DNA of 64,000 nt from Candidatus Zymogenaceae bacterium (lineage in GTDB: Bacteria > Desulfobacterota > Zymogenia > Zymogenales > Zymogenaceae): contig JAFGAS010000035.1 in assembly GCA_016933535.1 (NCBI GenBank), positions 1 to 64,000 on the forward strand. The letters are read 5' to 3'. The notes below the pieces were generated by a model. The model searched no databases. It worked only from the letters and a program-made list of their open reading frames with translations, and was not told the DNA's origin. The first letter of the stretch is position 1. Each line of letters opens with the position of its first letter. Both the position numbers and the translations under genes were made by a program. Shown here piece by piece: positions 43,898-52,132 of this stretch.

Positions 43898-45241
43898 CTA
43901 TTCCTTGTACCACGCCAGCTTTTTTGAAAATCCCCTCGATGTAAAATTGTTCAGGGCCTCCGAGCTGTAGAGGACTTCCGCATTACCGGTTCCAAAGGTC
44001 TGGGTATCGATGCTCGAAAGCGACACGACCGCGCCGATGATAGTTGGTGTCCCCGTGATCCGGTATACGATATCGGCGACGATCAGCCCCTTGAACGTGG
44101 CGTTGGAGGCGTAATTGCCCAGGCGGGCCGGCTGGTTTGCCGGGTCCGTGTAGTCATAGGGATCAGCCGCATTGTAGCAGGGAAGCACTGTCGCCCCGCC
44201 CGATTCGGCAAATACCTTTGAGGCCTCGTATTGACAGGGGTCATACAAGGGATTATGGACAATAAGGATCCCGGTGCCGCCTTCCCAGGGGCCGGGATAG
44301 TCGCCGGTGATATACGTGATGCCGGACAGCGGCGCGGTCCTCCCGATGTCCCCGTCATAGGGGCCGTAATAGTCGGCGTCGGCAAAGAAGGTCAGGGACT
44401 CGTCGGCGGTGAGCCCCAGCACGTCGCCGGGTGAATTCGGATAGGCGCCCCACAGGGGGTCTGAGGGATCCCACCCCCCGCCGTTATTTTTATCTACGAT
44501 GGGCGGGTCACCGTTGGCCTCGCCGGCGCCGATGAGATTGACGACATTATCCGCAGTGGTGACCACCCCCGGCACGTCGTCGCCGGTCCCCGCGGGCAGA
44601 AGGTTCCCGTCCATGTCGTGGTCAAACCCGTTTGCCTCGAAATTCCCGCGTATCTCTACCGTTGAATTGGCCGATACGGCGCCCTTCGTTTTGAGATCCA
44701 TCGGAAACTTCGTGATCTCAAGCACCATGACCACTTCGCCGTCGGCAGAGATGCCCTTGGACCGGATCACCTCGATCGCGTAGCCTGTCCCCGCGGCCGG
44801 ATAATAGTGTGTGGGGTCGCTGGGGAAAAACCCCTTGTCATACGCGACGATCTCGTTGGTGTTCGTGTCGGAGTCCAGATCGTTGATATCCTCTTTATGC
44901 TCGATGGTCACTTCATAACTGTCCCCGTTATCCAGCTCTCCGGAAAAGGCGTAATTCCAGGCGAGCGACGCGGCGTCATAGGGAGGATTGTCGTACATGG
45001 CGGCGTCGTATTGGGGGTCAGTTGAACTAAGGTTGAGCCTTCCGATGGCCTCGCTCAAGCCCGACTCGGCCGCGTAAAAGGCCCGCGTCCCGGTATAGAC
45101 GTTTCGCGTTATCTTGAGGTCCGTCGACGACATGAAGTACATCGTCATGCCCAACAGCGTCAGCAGAAACAGGAGGAGCATCACGATCATCAGCGTCATG
45201 CCTGACTGGTCATCTCTTAATTTCATGACTATATTTTTCAT
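43898..45241 (-). CDS. PilX-like pilus assembly protein
   Basis: 447 residues from ATG 45241; the frame begins at GTG 45253. The N-terminus DDQSGMTLMIVMLLLFLLTLLGMTMYF and TRNVYTGTRAFYAAESGLSEA is the PilX_N signature, with one membrane helix and then the conserved Ala-Ala-Glu-Ser-Gly. About 380 periplasmic residues follow, beta-rich with several Asp/Gly-rich stretches (DGNLLPAGTGDD). It is the last gene of the minor-pilin operon and would take part in pilus assembly or adhesion. Longer than most PilX proteins (about 170-200 residues). Confidence 0.87.
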   Translation of the reverse strand: MKNIVMKLRDDQSGMTLMIVMLLLFLLTLLGMTMYFMSSTDLKITRNVYTGTRAFYAAESGLSEAIGRLNLSSTDPQYDAAMYDNPPYDAASLAWNYAFSGELDNGDSYEVTIEHKEDINDLDSDTNTNEIVAYDKGFFPSDPTHYYPAAGTGYAIEVIRSKGISADGEVVMVLEITKFPMDLKTKGAVSANSTVEIRGNFEANGFDHDMDGNLLPAGTGDDVPGVVTTADNVVNLIGAGEANGDPPIVDKNNGGGWDPSDPLWGAYPNSPGDVLGLTADESLTFFADADYYGPYDGDIGRTAPLSGITYITGDYPGPWEGGTGILIVHNPLYDPCQYEASKVFAESGGATVLPCYNAADPYDYTDPANQPARLGNYASNATFKGLIVADIVYRITGTPTIIGAVVSLSSIDTQTFGTGNAEVLYSSEALNNFTSRGFSKKLAWYKE

Positions 45242-45262
45242 AGAGTCCACCACAATCCGTCG

Positions 45263-48200
45263 TTATCTGTTACTGACGATATTTGACGCCGCGCTCGCCT
45301 TTGGCGTAGAACAGGTGTCAAATGCCATGACGTAGTATCGATACGTGTTGCTGCCGGGCTTGCCGGGAGTATTGTCCGTATAGCTCGTTACCGGTCCTAG
45401 TGTGGCAACCAATAGGTAGGCGCCGCCGTTGTCACTCCGATACAGGTAGTACCCGGCGAGATCCGTCAGCGTGCTCCCGTCGGTGTTGGTGGTGGGAGCC
45501 GTCCATGCCAGACTGATGGTCTTTTGACCATTATTGCTCCCGGTTATGCTGAGGCCGCTGGGGGCGCTGGGCGTCGCGTCACACGGGGACGGGGTTACCG
45601 ATATAGTAATCTCACAGTTGAACGTCACCAGGGTGCCGTCGTTCCAATGCTCACAGTAGGAATCGGAGAACGGAGGTGTCGACGGTACGGTGGCCGGACC
45701 GCTGATTCCCCCGATGGTGATGGTGTCGGACGGGTTCACCCTGAGATCCAGATCGATGGCGGCCGCGGGATAATCGGCGGGCCGATAGGTCTGGATGTAG
45801 TTCCTCCCGTAAAAGTCTTTGTCGATATTGAAGCTTCCGGTATCTGCGTCTTCTTTCATCCTGATGGGGTCGGTGTCTCCCTCTTCGGAACAGCTCTGGA
45901 GGTAGAGGATTTCCCCCGATTTTCCATTATTCTGCATACCGCAGACCGTGAGACTCAGGAGAAAGGAGTCTCCGGGAGCGAGTTCGGTCTTGTTGGACAC
46001 GATCAGACAGGTCGGTGCGCCTTCACATTCGGTAAAGAGGCTGGAGGCAGTGCTCTCGTTTGGTAAGGGCTCACAATAGTCGAGGGTCGTCACCTTATAG
46101 GAGTAGTCTTTCGTGTCGAGGTTCGGCAGCCCGGAATCGGTGTATGTCGTTCCCGTAATGATGCTGGTGTTGATTTTCTCCCACCCGCTGCCGCCGTCCC
46201 GATAGACGTTATACCCCTGGAGGTCGATACCAATGCTCGACCCGTCTGTATTGGTCGTAGGCGCGTCCCAGGTCAGGGTAACCCAATCGGTACCCCATGT
46301 GGCGGTCAGGTTATTGGGGCTTGTCGGAATGTTATTGCATACGTTGCCTTCCTGCTGGTAGTACGTATAGGCCCCGGAGCCTATCTCCGGATCACGGTCG
46401 AAGTTACCGTCGTTGTCTTCGGCAAGGATAAAGTACCAGACCGTGCTGTCGTCGTTGGCGGGGATGTTCGATGTCGTACGATAGAGCGATCCGGCGATAA
46501 GCCCCATCGGTATCTGTGTATAGTTTGTCCCGCTAAACGGCGGGGGGCCGGTGGTTTCGTCATAGATGGACAGGGCATCGATAATATAATAGAGGGTAAC
46601 CTTCTTGATACCGATATGAGAATTGTCATAGACGTTGGCGCTGACCGATACACTGACGCCTCCCGGAACAACCATTTCTCCGGATGGATTGGTGCCCAAA
46701 TCTCCGGGAACCGGCCACGCGGGAGTTGCGACGCCGGGTTTGTTCTGCGTGACCCCGACGACCGTTGGGCCGAGGGGAATGTTGAAGGTGCTGTTGTAAG
46801 GACAGGTTATTGTCGTGGGCATGGAGTCGTTAATATATGTAATCGAGATATCCAGGGAATCTTCACGCATCCCGATAAGCTTAGTCACGTTTCCGTCGGC
46901 GTCGGTAAAGAAGAGCTGGATCGGTATGGCCCGTGACCCGACCCCGATCGACCCATAGTCCTCAATGATCTTATTGAGGGTTATGGTCGTCCCCGAAGCC
47001 TTTCTCCCCATCCAAACGAGCTCCCTTTCCGTGTTGCTCGAAGGGTCGTCGCTCCCGATATAGACGGCGCTCAGGAATGCGTAGGCATTTTCCCAGGACA
47101 GCTTCATGTTCTGTATGGTCAGCGGGCCGGCGCTCGTATTCTCGATGAAAAGTGTCGCCGTGTCATGGTAATAGGTCGGCACGCTTACCGATATATCGCC
47201 GGTGACCGCGCGAACGAGTAGATTATCATTCTTAATTCTTCCCGGCTTGAGTCCCGAAAGAACGGCCGGATTCGAGATGTTGTTGGTCTTGGCGGCCAGA
47301 TAGTTGGGATCGGACGGATCAATGTTTTCATAATAGCAGTCGGTGGCCCGTATACCGTACGAATAGGTCCCCCCCTCAGTGACGTCGGTATCCGAGTAGT
47401 AGCTGAACCATTGGGGCGCGCCGCCGGTAAGCTCGGTGGCCGTTCCGAGGTCAAAGGTTGTGCCCGCGTTTTTGTAGACGTGGTAGCCGGCCAGATCCAC
47501 GATATTGTCGCCTTGATGTTCCCATCCGAGACGGACGTAGGAATAGCATCCTTCGGCAGACAGGTCGCTCGGAACCGGAGGTGCGCCGGCGTAGTCAGGA
47601 TCATCCCCGCAAAGCTCGGAAAGTGTCTTGGCTTCCTCGGTAACGATCGATGGGTTTCCACAGAGATCATAGGCTATTGCCAGGAAGAAATATGTCTGAA
47701 ATATCTCGAGCTCGGGTTCCACGGGATTCTCGAGGGTATTTGAATCAAAGACGACCGGCGGATTTGTACCTTCTATTGTAAACGTCCCGTCCTTATCCGG
47801 GATGAGGTCTCCGTCCGTGACCGTTCCGTCGGGATTGAGGGTGGGAAAGCCGGTTCTACTGTAGTATATGAGGGTCCGGCTGAAGTCGGGGTCATCGGAC
47901 TTATTGGGATTGCTCAACGACAAGAAGACTCGTTTCCATCCGGCCTTGGAACTGATATCCGGAACCGGATACGGGTCGTTATCGATTGCCGTATTGTCCA
48001 GCGGAGAGGTATCGGATCCGGACGGGGAATCGACATCGGGCCCGGTTCCGTCGCCCGAGGTAAAACGATAATCGTCTTGAGTGTACCTGGTATTGTCCGT
48101 GTCTCCGGCATCGTTTGATATCAGGGAGTAGTCGCAGTTGACGGCCATGATCGCGTAGTAGTACTTCTTGCAGCCTATGAGACCCGAATCGGTAAATGTA

Positions 48201-49426
48201 GACGAACTTCGATCGAGAGTGACCGGAGTTGTGGATTCATCCGCGGCGAGGGCAAGACCATCTTTGTTCGTCGGATCATATGTGGCCGAGATCGGAAATG
48301 ACGTAAAGGAACCCGTGTTCCGATAGATACGATATCCCACCACGTCCGGGTCGGTCGACGGGGTCCATGTCAGCACCGTCGAACCCTCCGTTGGGCCGTC
48401 GGCAGCGATAAAGTTTGACGGCAGGACCGGTTTGTTGGGATTGGATATCGTGTCATTATCGGAGGAACCGTCGCCGTCGATCTCAACGGAAAAGTCACTC
48501 ACGTTCATGGAGCGGTCGAAGGCCGACATGGCAAAGAAGTACTTTACGGAAAGAGGGTCGTTAGAGGGGGCGCTGTCAAGCCCGGTGAGAGTGAAGCTCG
48601 TCATATTTGAATCGCTGATGACCAGCTTTGTAGAATACTCGATTGTCTCCCGGCTTTCGAGTCCCCAATAGATAATATATCCGGCAAGGTCCTTTTCGGG
48701 ATTTTTATTCCAGCTAAGGGCCAGTTCTCCGCAGTTATGGGGATCCGAAGAGGTCAGGCCGGTGGGGATAGTGGGGGGGGTCGTGTCCAGGAGGTTCTGG
48801 TCAATCCCTAGGTTTCTGAGATAGATGCTGGTTTTGAGATCCCTGGACAGAAAGAGTTTCCTGATTGGGTCCATCTTTGCGGTCTTGACCCTCAAGCTGA
48901 GGTCAACCCGTCTGATATCGGGGATATCGGTCGACGGAATTTCCCCCAGGGCGTTAAAGTCAATTTGATTGTTATCTTCCGAGTAGTAGACGATGGCAAA
49001 TGTATCGACGTTTTCGATGACGATCTCGTCGGTGGACGGTATCCAGGTCGATGATGTGCCGTCCCAGAGGTTGAAACGCCGTATTATTGTATTATCCGAC
49101 GATCGATATTGGTAAAGAATCTTGGCTCGCGTATTATTGAGGCGATTATACTCCTCAAACTGGATTGAATTAGTTTTGGCGGATAAAATATCGGCCGTTA
49201 TCGGCGACGTTTCGGCGTCGTATCCGATAAGCTGAATTTCTCGAGACATGTACTCGAGTGCCATCTTCTCCTTCTCATGCGCGTTGAGTATGAGATTATG
49301 GGAGATAAAGGCCTTGAAATCGGACATAAATACATCGTAAACCGCAGCAAGGATAATTGCCGCGATCAACAGGGCGATCATCAATTCGATTAGCGTAAAA
49401 CCACGGTTACTTCTTATGCGTTTCAT
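45263..49426 (-). CDS. Giant PilW-like minor pilin with fibronectin-III-like repeats
   Basis: 1387 residues. The type IV prepilin N-terminus is RSNRGFTLIELMIALLIAAIIL (cleavage after Gly, Glu at +5), followed by a PilW-like head to about residue 215. The rest is a chain of beta domains. At least five to six look like fibronectin type III repeats, starting near residues 216, 335, 490, 620, 1075 and 1290 (GYIIYWG, GYRIYRN, GYHVYKN, GYNVYRD, GYYLYRS marker strands). Canonical PilW is about 300-400 residues. The extension probably displays a long ligand-binding arm from the pilus tip. Second last gene of the operon. Confidence 0.9.
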   Translation of the reverse strand: MKRIRSNRGFTLIELMIALLIAAIILAAVYDVFMSDFKAFISHNLILNAHEKEKMALEYMSREIQLIGYDAETSPITADILSAKTNSIQFEEYNRLNNTRAKILYQYRSSDNTIIRRFNLWDGTSSTWIPSTDEIVIENVDTFAIVYYSEDNNQIDFNALGEIPSTDIPDIRRVDLSLRVKTAKMDPIRKLFLSRDLKTSIYLRNLGIDQNLLDTTPPTIPTGLTSSDPHNCGELALSWNKNPEKDLAGYIIYWGLESRETIEYSTKLVISDSNMTSFTLTGLDSAPSNDPLSVKYFFAMSAFDRSMNVSDFSVEIDGDGSSDNDTISNPNKPVLPSNFIAADGPTEGSTVLTWTPSTDPDVVGYRIYRNTGSFTSFPISATYDPTNKDGLALAADESTTPVTLDRSSSTFTDSGLIGCKKYYYAIMAVNCDYSLISNDAGDTDNTRYTQDDYRFTSGDGTGPDVDSPSGSDTSPLDNTAIDNDPYPVPDISSKAGWKRVFLSLSNPNKSDDPDFSRTLIYYSRTGFPTLNPDGTVTDGDLIPDKDGTFTIEGTNPPVVFDSNTLENPVEPELEIFQTYFFLAIAYDLCGNPSIVTEEAKTLSELCGDDPDYAGAPPVPSDLSAEGCYSYVRLGWEHQGDNIVDLAGYHVYKNAGTTFDLGTATELTGGAPQWFSYYSDTDVTEGGTYSYGIRATDCYYENIDPSDPNYLAAKTNNISNPAVLSGLKPGRIKNDNLLVRAVTGDISVSVPTYYHDTATLFIENTSAGPLTIQNMKLSWENAYAFLSAVYIGSDDPSSNTERELVWMGRKASGTTITLNKIIEDYGSIGVGSRAIPIQLFFTDADGNVTKLIGMREDSLDISITYINDSMPTTITCPYNSTFNIPLGPTVVGVTQNKPGVATPAWPVPGDLGTNPSGEMVVPGGVSVSVSANVYDNSHIGIKKVTLYYIIDALSIYDETTGPPPFSGTNYTQIPMGLIAGSLYRTTSNIPANDDSTVWYFILAEDNDGNFDRDPEIGSGAYTYYQQEGNVCNNIPTSPNNLTATWGTDWVTLTWDAPTTNTDGSSIGIDLQGYNVYRDGGSGWEKINTSIITGTTYTDSGLPNLDTKDYSYKVTTLDYCEPLPNESTASSLFTECEGAPTCLIVSNKTELAPGDSFLLSLTVCGMQNNGKSGEILYLQSCSEEGDTDPIRMKEDADTGSFNIDKDFYGRNYIQTYRPADYPAAAIDLDLRVNPSDTITIGGISGPATVPSTPPFSDSYCEHWNDGTLVTFNCEITISVTPSPCDATPSAPSGLSITGSNNGQKTISLAWTAPTTNTDGSTLTDLAGYYLYRSDNGGAYLLVATLGPVTSYTDNTPGKPGSNTYRYYVMAFDTCSTPKASAASNIVSNR

Positions 49427-49436
49427 TATTTATCAC

Positions 49437-49835
49437 CTAAAACCGTGAATAGAGGGTTTCTATCTTTATCTCATGGTCTCGTCTAAGGTCGGTCCAATAG
49501 ACATGCATGACGACCTTCTTGACGCTGTTTACCGGGATGTTTTCGTTTACATCCCAGACCAGCCTGAAGGAAACATTGTCTACGGTCTTCGTTGTCTCTG
49601 CGGACACTATATTCGTATAAGGAGTATTTTTAAGCTGCTCCAATTCCGCGCGTCCAAGGTTAACGGCAACGGCGAATTTCTCACTGAAATGCGAATAGGT
49701 CATGGTCTGGGTAAAGAGCATGGAAATCGATAAGATGCCCACGGAGAATATTGCCACCGAGATCAAGTTTTCTATAAGGGAAAAGCCCCCATCCCTCCGG
49801 GCGATAATCATCGATTTTCTCAGTTTTCTCAGCAT
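49437..49835 (-). CDS. PilV-like minor pilin
   Basis: 132 residues. Prepilin signature RDGGFSLIENLISVAIFSVGILSISMLF with cleavage after GG and Glu at +5. The small C-terminal head ends YWTDLRRDHEIKIETLYSRF, typical of PilV. It sits ten bases upstream of the giant PilW-like gene and two bases after the fimT-like gene. It is expected to form part of the tip complex that initiates type IV pili. Confidence 0.9.
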   Translation of the reverse strand: MLRKLRKSMIIARRDGGFSLIENLISVAIFSVGILSISMLFTQTMTYSHFSEKFAVAVNLGRAELEQLKNTPYTNIVSAETTKTVDNVSFRLVWDVNENIPVNSVKKVVMHVYWTDLRRDHEIKIETLYSRF

Positions 49836-49836
49836 T

Positions 49837-50292
49837 TCACCAACCCTCCGCGCTGTTTATCATTCCGGTTATTGCCCTGACGCTTATCGTCCTCTTATTA
49901 TCGATCAGCTTCGGGGAATCGGAGTAGATCTGAACCATGAGGTTTACATCGGCCTGGCCCGTTGGATTGAATGTAATCGTAGTAATCGGAAGACTCCCGA
50001 ACAAGATCCCTTTTGGGAGGACATAATTTTCGACTCCGGTCTTATGTGTGATGCGGTACTTACTCTCATTCTTGAAGAAGGAAACGACCACATCCCTGTT
50101 CTGGGATATGGCGCTCATTCGGGCCAGCATCAGGTGCTTCGTGATATCGTCGGTTGCCGACCAGAGACGAAACTTGGGTGCCCAGTTGATGAAATTCGGC
50201 ACGGCGATCGCGGCCATAACCGTAATGATGGAGACTACGATCATCAGCTCCAAAAGAGTAAAGCCGTCCTTCTTTTTGATAATTTTCCTCAC
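49837..50292 (-). CDS. FimT/GspH-type pseudopilin
   Basis: 151 residues from GTG 50292, with GAGGTGA at good spacing. Prepilin signature KKKDGFTLLELMIVVSIITVMAAIAVPNFINW, then a GspH/FimT head (WSATDDITKHLMLARMSAISQNRDVVVSF). It is the first gene of the operon, 24 bases after the predicted sigma-54 start site. It is a minor pilin involved in pilus priming or DNA binding in other species; the role here is inferred. Confidence 0.9.
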   Translation of the reverse strand: MRKIIKKKDGFTLLELMIVVSIITVMAAIAVPNFINWAPKFRLWSATDDITKHLMLARMSAISQNRDVVVSFFKNESKYRITHKTGVENYVLPKGILFGSLPITTITFNPTGQADVNLMVQIYSDSPKLIDNKRTISVRAITGMINSAEGW

Positions 50293-50326
50293 GGATCACC
50301 TCTTTCTTGATTCGTATAAATAGAAA

Positions 50327-50342
50327 TGCAATTATCCCGCCA
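50327..50342 (-). promoter_or_regulatory. Sigma-54 promoter of the minor-pilin operon
   Basis: On the minus strand TGGCGG-GATAA-TTGCA: the -24 GG and -12 GC are at exact spacing (TGGCGGG, four bases, TTGCA). Expected start is near 50316, 24 bases before GTG 50292. The gene encoded just behind is a sigma-54 activator, so regulation by that activator is likely. Confidence 0.82.
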
Positions 50343-50520
50343 CTATTTATCCATCAGCGTATCATAATGTAATCATTGAGAATATTATGGACATCGATGT
50401 CGAATGGGGCGAGATAGCAATTTGGATAAAAAAAACGGGCCGTTTCTCTATCGGCCCGGACAATAAATAGCATAAAAGGATGAAAATATGGGACTATCGT
50501 AAGAAAAAAGAGGAAAGGAT

Positions 50521-50558
50521 GCAAAAATAGTATGCGGTAGCGCGCATACTATTTTTGC
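50521..50558. terminator. Sixteen-base perfect hairpin
   Basis: GCAAAAATAGTATGCG and CGCATACTATTTTTGC around a 6-base loop. It is AT-rich at the base with T5 at either end of the stem. It lies 19 bases beyond the response-regulator stop and probably ends that gene. Because it sits between the regulator gene and the pilin promoter it would also insulate the two. Confidence 0.8.
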
Positions 50559-50577
50559 ACTATAGGGATCGGATAGG

Positions 50578-51975
50578 CTATCGCTCCGGCGTCTTGATGC
50601 CGTACTTTTTCATAAGGTATTGAAATGATTGGCGTGATATGCCGGTTTCCCTGGCGGCCTTCGATACGTTTCCGCCCGATTTTTCCAAAGCGGACTTGAC
50701 AAACTCGACCTCAAATTCCTCGAGCAAACCGTTTTTCGATTTCTTGAAGGATCCCCCTATATGCAGCCGATCGCCGCTCATGGGCGGGCTCTCCTCGGCG
50801 CCGGAGAGCAGATCCTCGCGGTCTACCCGGTCTCCCTTTACAAAGACAACCCCCTGCAGTACGCTGTTTTTCAGTTCCCGCACGTTTCCCGCCCACTGGT
50901 TTGTTCCCAGATATTCAATAGCCTCGGGGGTAAAGCCGTTGAGCGGTTTTGAGAACTTGGCTGCGTGTTCGTTTAAGAAATACACGGCCAATCGCTGTAT
51001 ATCGATACCCCGGTCGCGAAGCGGCGGCATGGTGATATGGACTACATTGATGCGATAGAAGAGGTCTTCACGGAAAAGGCCCTGAGACACCCGGTCAAAG
51101 AGGTTCCTATTTGTCGAGGTAATTACGCGAACGTTGAGCTTCTTGACGGACTCCCCGCCGAGCGGCATGATTTCTTCTTCCTGGAGGACCCGGAGGAGTT
51201 TTGCCTGCACGTCCGGAGTGATATCGCCGATCTCATCGAGAAATATTGTTCCGTGGTCGGCCTTTTCGAAGAGGCCTTTTTTATCACGGTATGCATCGGT
51301 AAATGCTCCCCTCACGTGGCCGAAGAGTTCGCTCTCGAGCATCTGGGCGGGAATATTGGGGCAGCTGACGGAAATCATCGGCATATCTCGACGAAGGCTC
51401 AGTTGATGGATAGCTCGGGCGGCCAATTCCTTGCCGGTTCCGGATTCTCCTGTAATCAGGACCGGAGCATCGATTGAGGCGACCGCCTTGATTTTCTCAT
51501 ATATGTCCTGCATTGGGGGCGAAACGCCGATAAAGTCGAAAAAATCGGCTCTCTTTGATATGCTCATCCTCAGGTCGGTGACTTCCCTTGTGAGCCGCCG
51601 CTCTTTGATTGCCTTTTCGATAGCCAGCATGACGATATCGGAGCTGAAGGGTTTTGTGATAAAATCATTTGCCCCCTTCTTTATGCATTGAACCGCCAGA
51701 TCGATGCTGCCGAAGGCCGTGATAATAATGACAATGATACCGTCGTTGATCTCTTTGATCCGTTCCAGAAGCTCAATTCCGGTCATCGACGGCATCCTCA
51801 CATCGGTCAGGACGATGGAGACGTCGTTATCGTGAATAAGACTGAGGGCTTTTTTCCCGGAATCAGCGGTTAGGATGTTTCGATAACCTTCCTTCTCGAT
51901 CATCCTAACCAGAAGATTCGTGATGTTCTGATCGTCGTCAACGACCAGGATGATATCCTTTTTTTGGTCTTTCAT
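50578..51975 (-). CDS. NtrC-family sigma-54-dependent response regulator
   Basis: 465 residues. The receiver domain (1-120) has the acidic cluster near residue 13 and phospho-acceptor D58 in VLTDVRMP. The AAA+ domain has Walker A GESGTGKE (176-183) and Walker B in TIFLDEIGD. The sigma-54-contact loop reads GAFTDA (223-228), where GAFTGA is most common. The C-terminal Fis-type helix-turn-helix ends GNVSKAARETGISRQSFQYLMKKYGI. It should activate a sigma-54 promoter, and the pilin promoter at 50327-50342 is the nearest candidate. Its cognate kinase is encoded 157 bases upstream. Confidence 0.95.
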   Translation of the reverse strand: MKDQKKDIILVVDDDQNITNLLVRMIEKEGYRNILTADSGKKALSLIHDNDVSIVLTDVRMPSMTGIELLERIKEINDGIIVIIITAFGSIDLAVQCIKKGANDFITKPFSSDIVMLAIEKAIKERRLTREVTDLRMSISKRADFFDFIGVSPPMQDIYEKIKAVASIDAPVLITGESGTGKELAARAIHQLSLRRDMPMISVSCPNIPAQMLESELFGHVRGAFTDAYRDKKGLFEKADHGTIFLDEIGDITPDVQAKLLRVLQEEEIMPLGGESVKKLNVRVITSTNRNLFDRVSQGLFREDLFYRINVVHITMPPLRDRGIDIQRLAVYFLNEHAAKFSKPLNGFTPEAIEYLGTNQWAGNVRELKNSVLQGVVFVKGDRVDREDLLSGAEESPPMSGDRLHIGGSFKKSKNGLLEEFEVEFVKSALEKSGGNVSKAARETGISRQSFQYLMKKYGIKTPER

Positions 51976-52132
51976 GTCTACCAGTATACCATAATAGGTT
52001 AAATGGGTATGATAATTTGTATTGTCCGGTTATTCAATACCGAGCCTGCTATTAACACAGGGAACGGAACTATACTATTACTGATCGATGAAAGTACATG
52101 TGTTCTTTAGGAAGGAAAGGGGTTCTTGCGTA

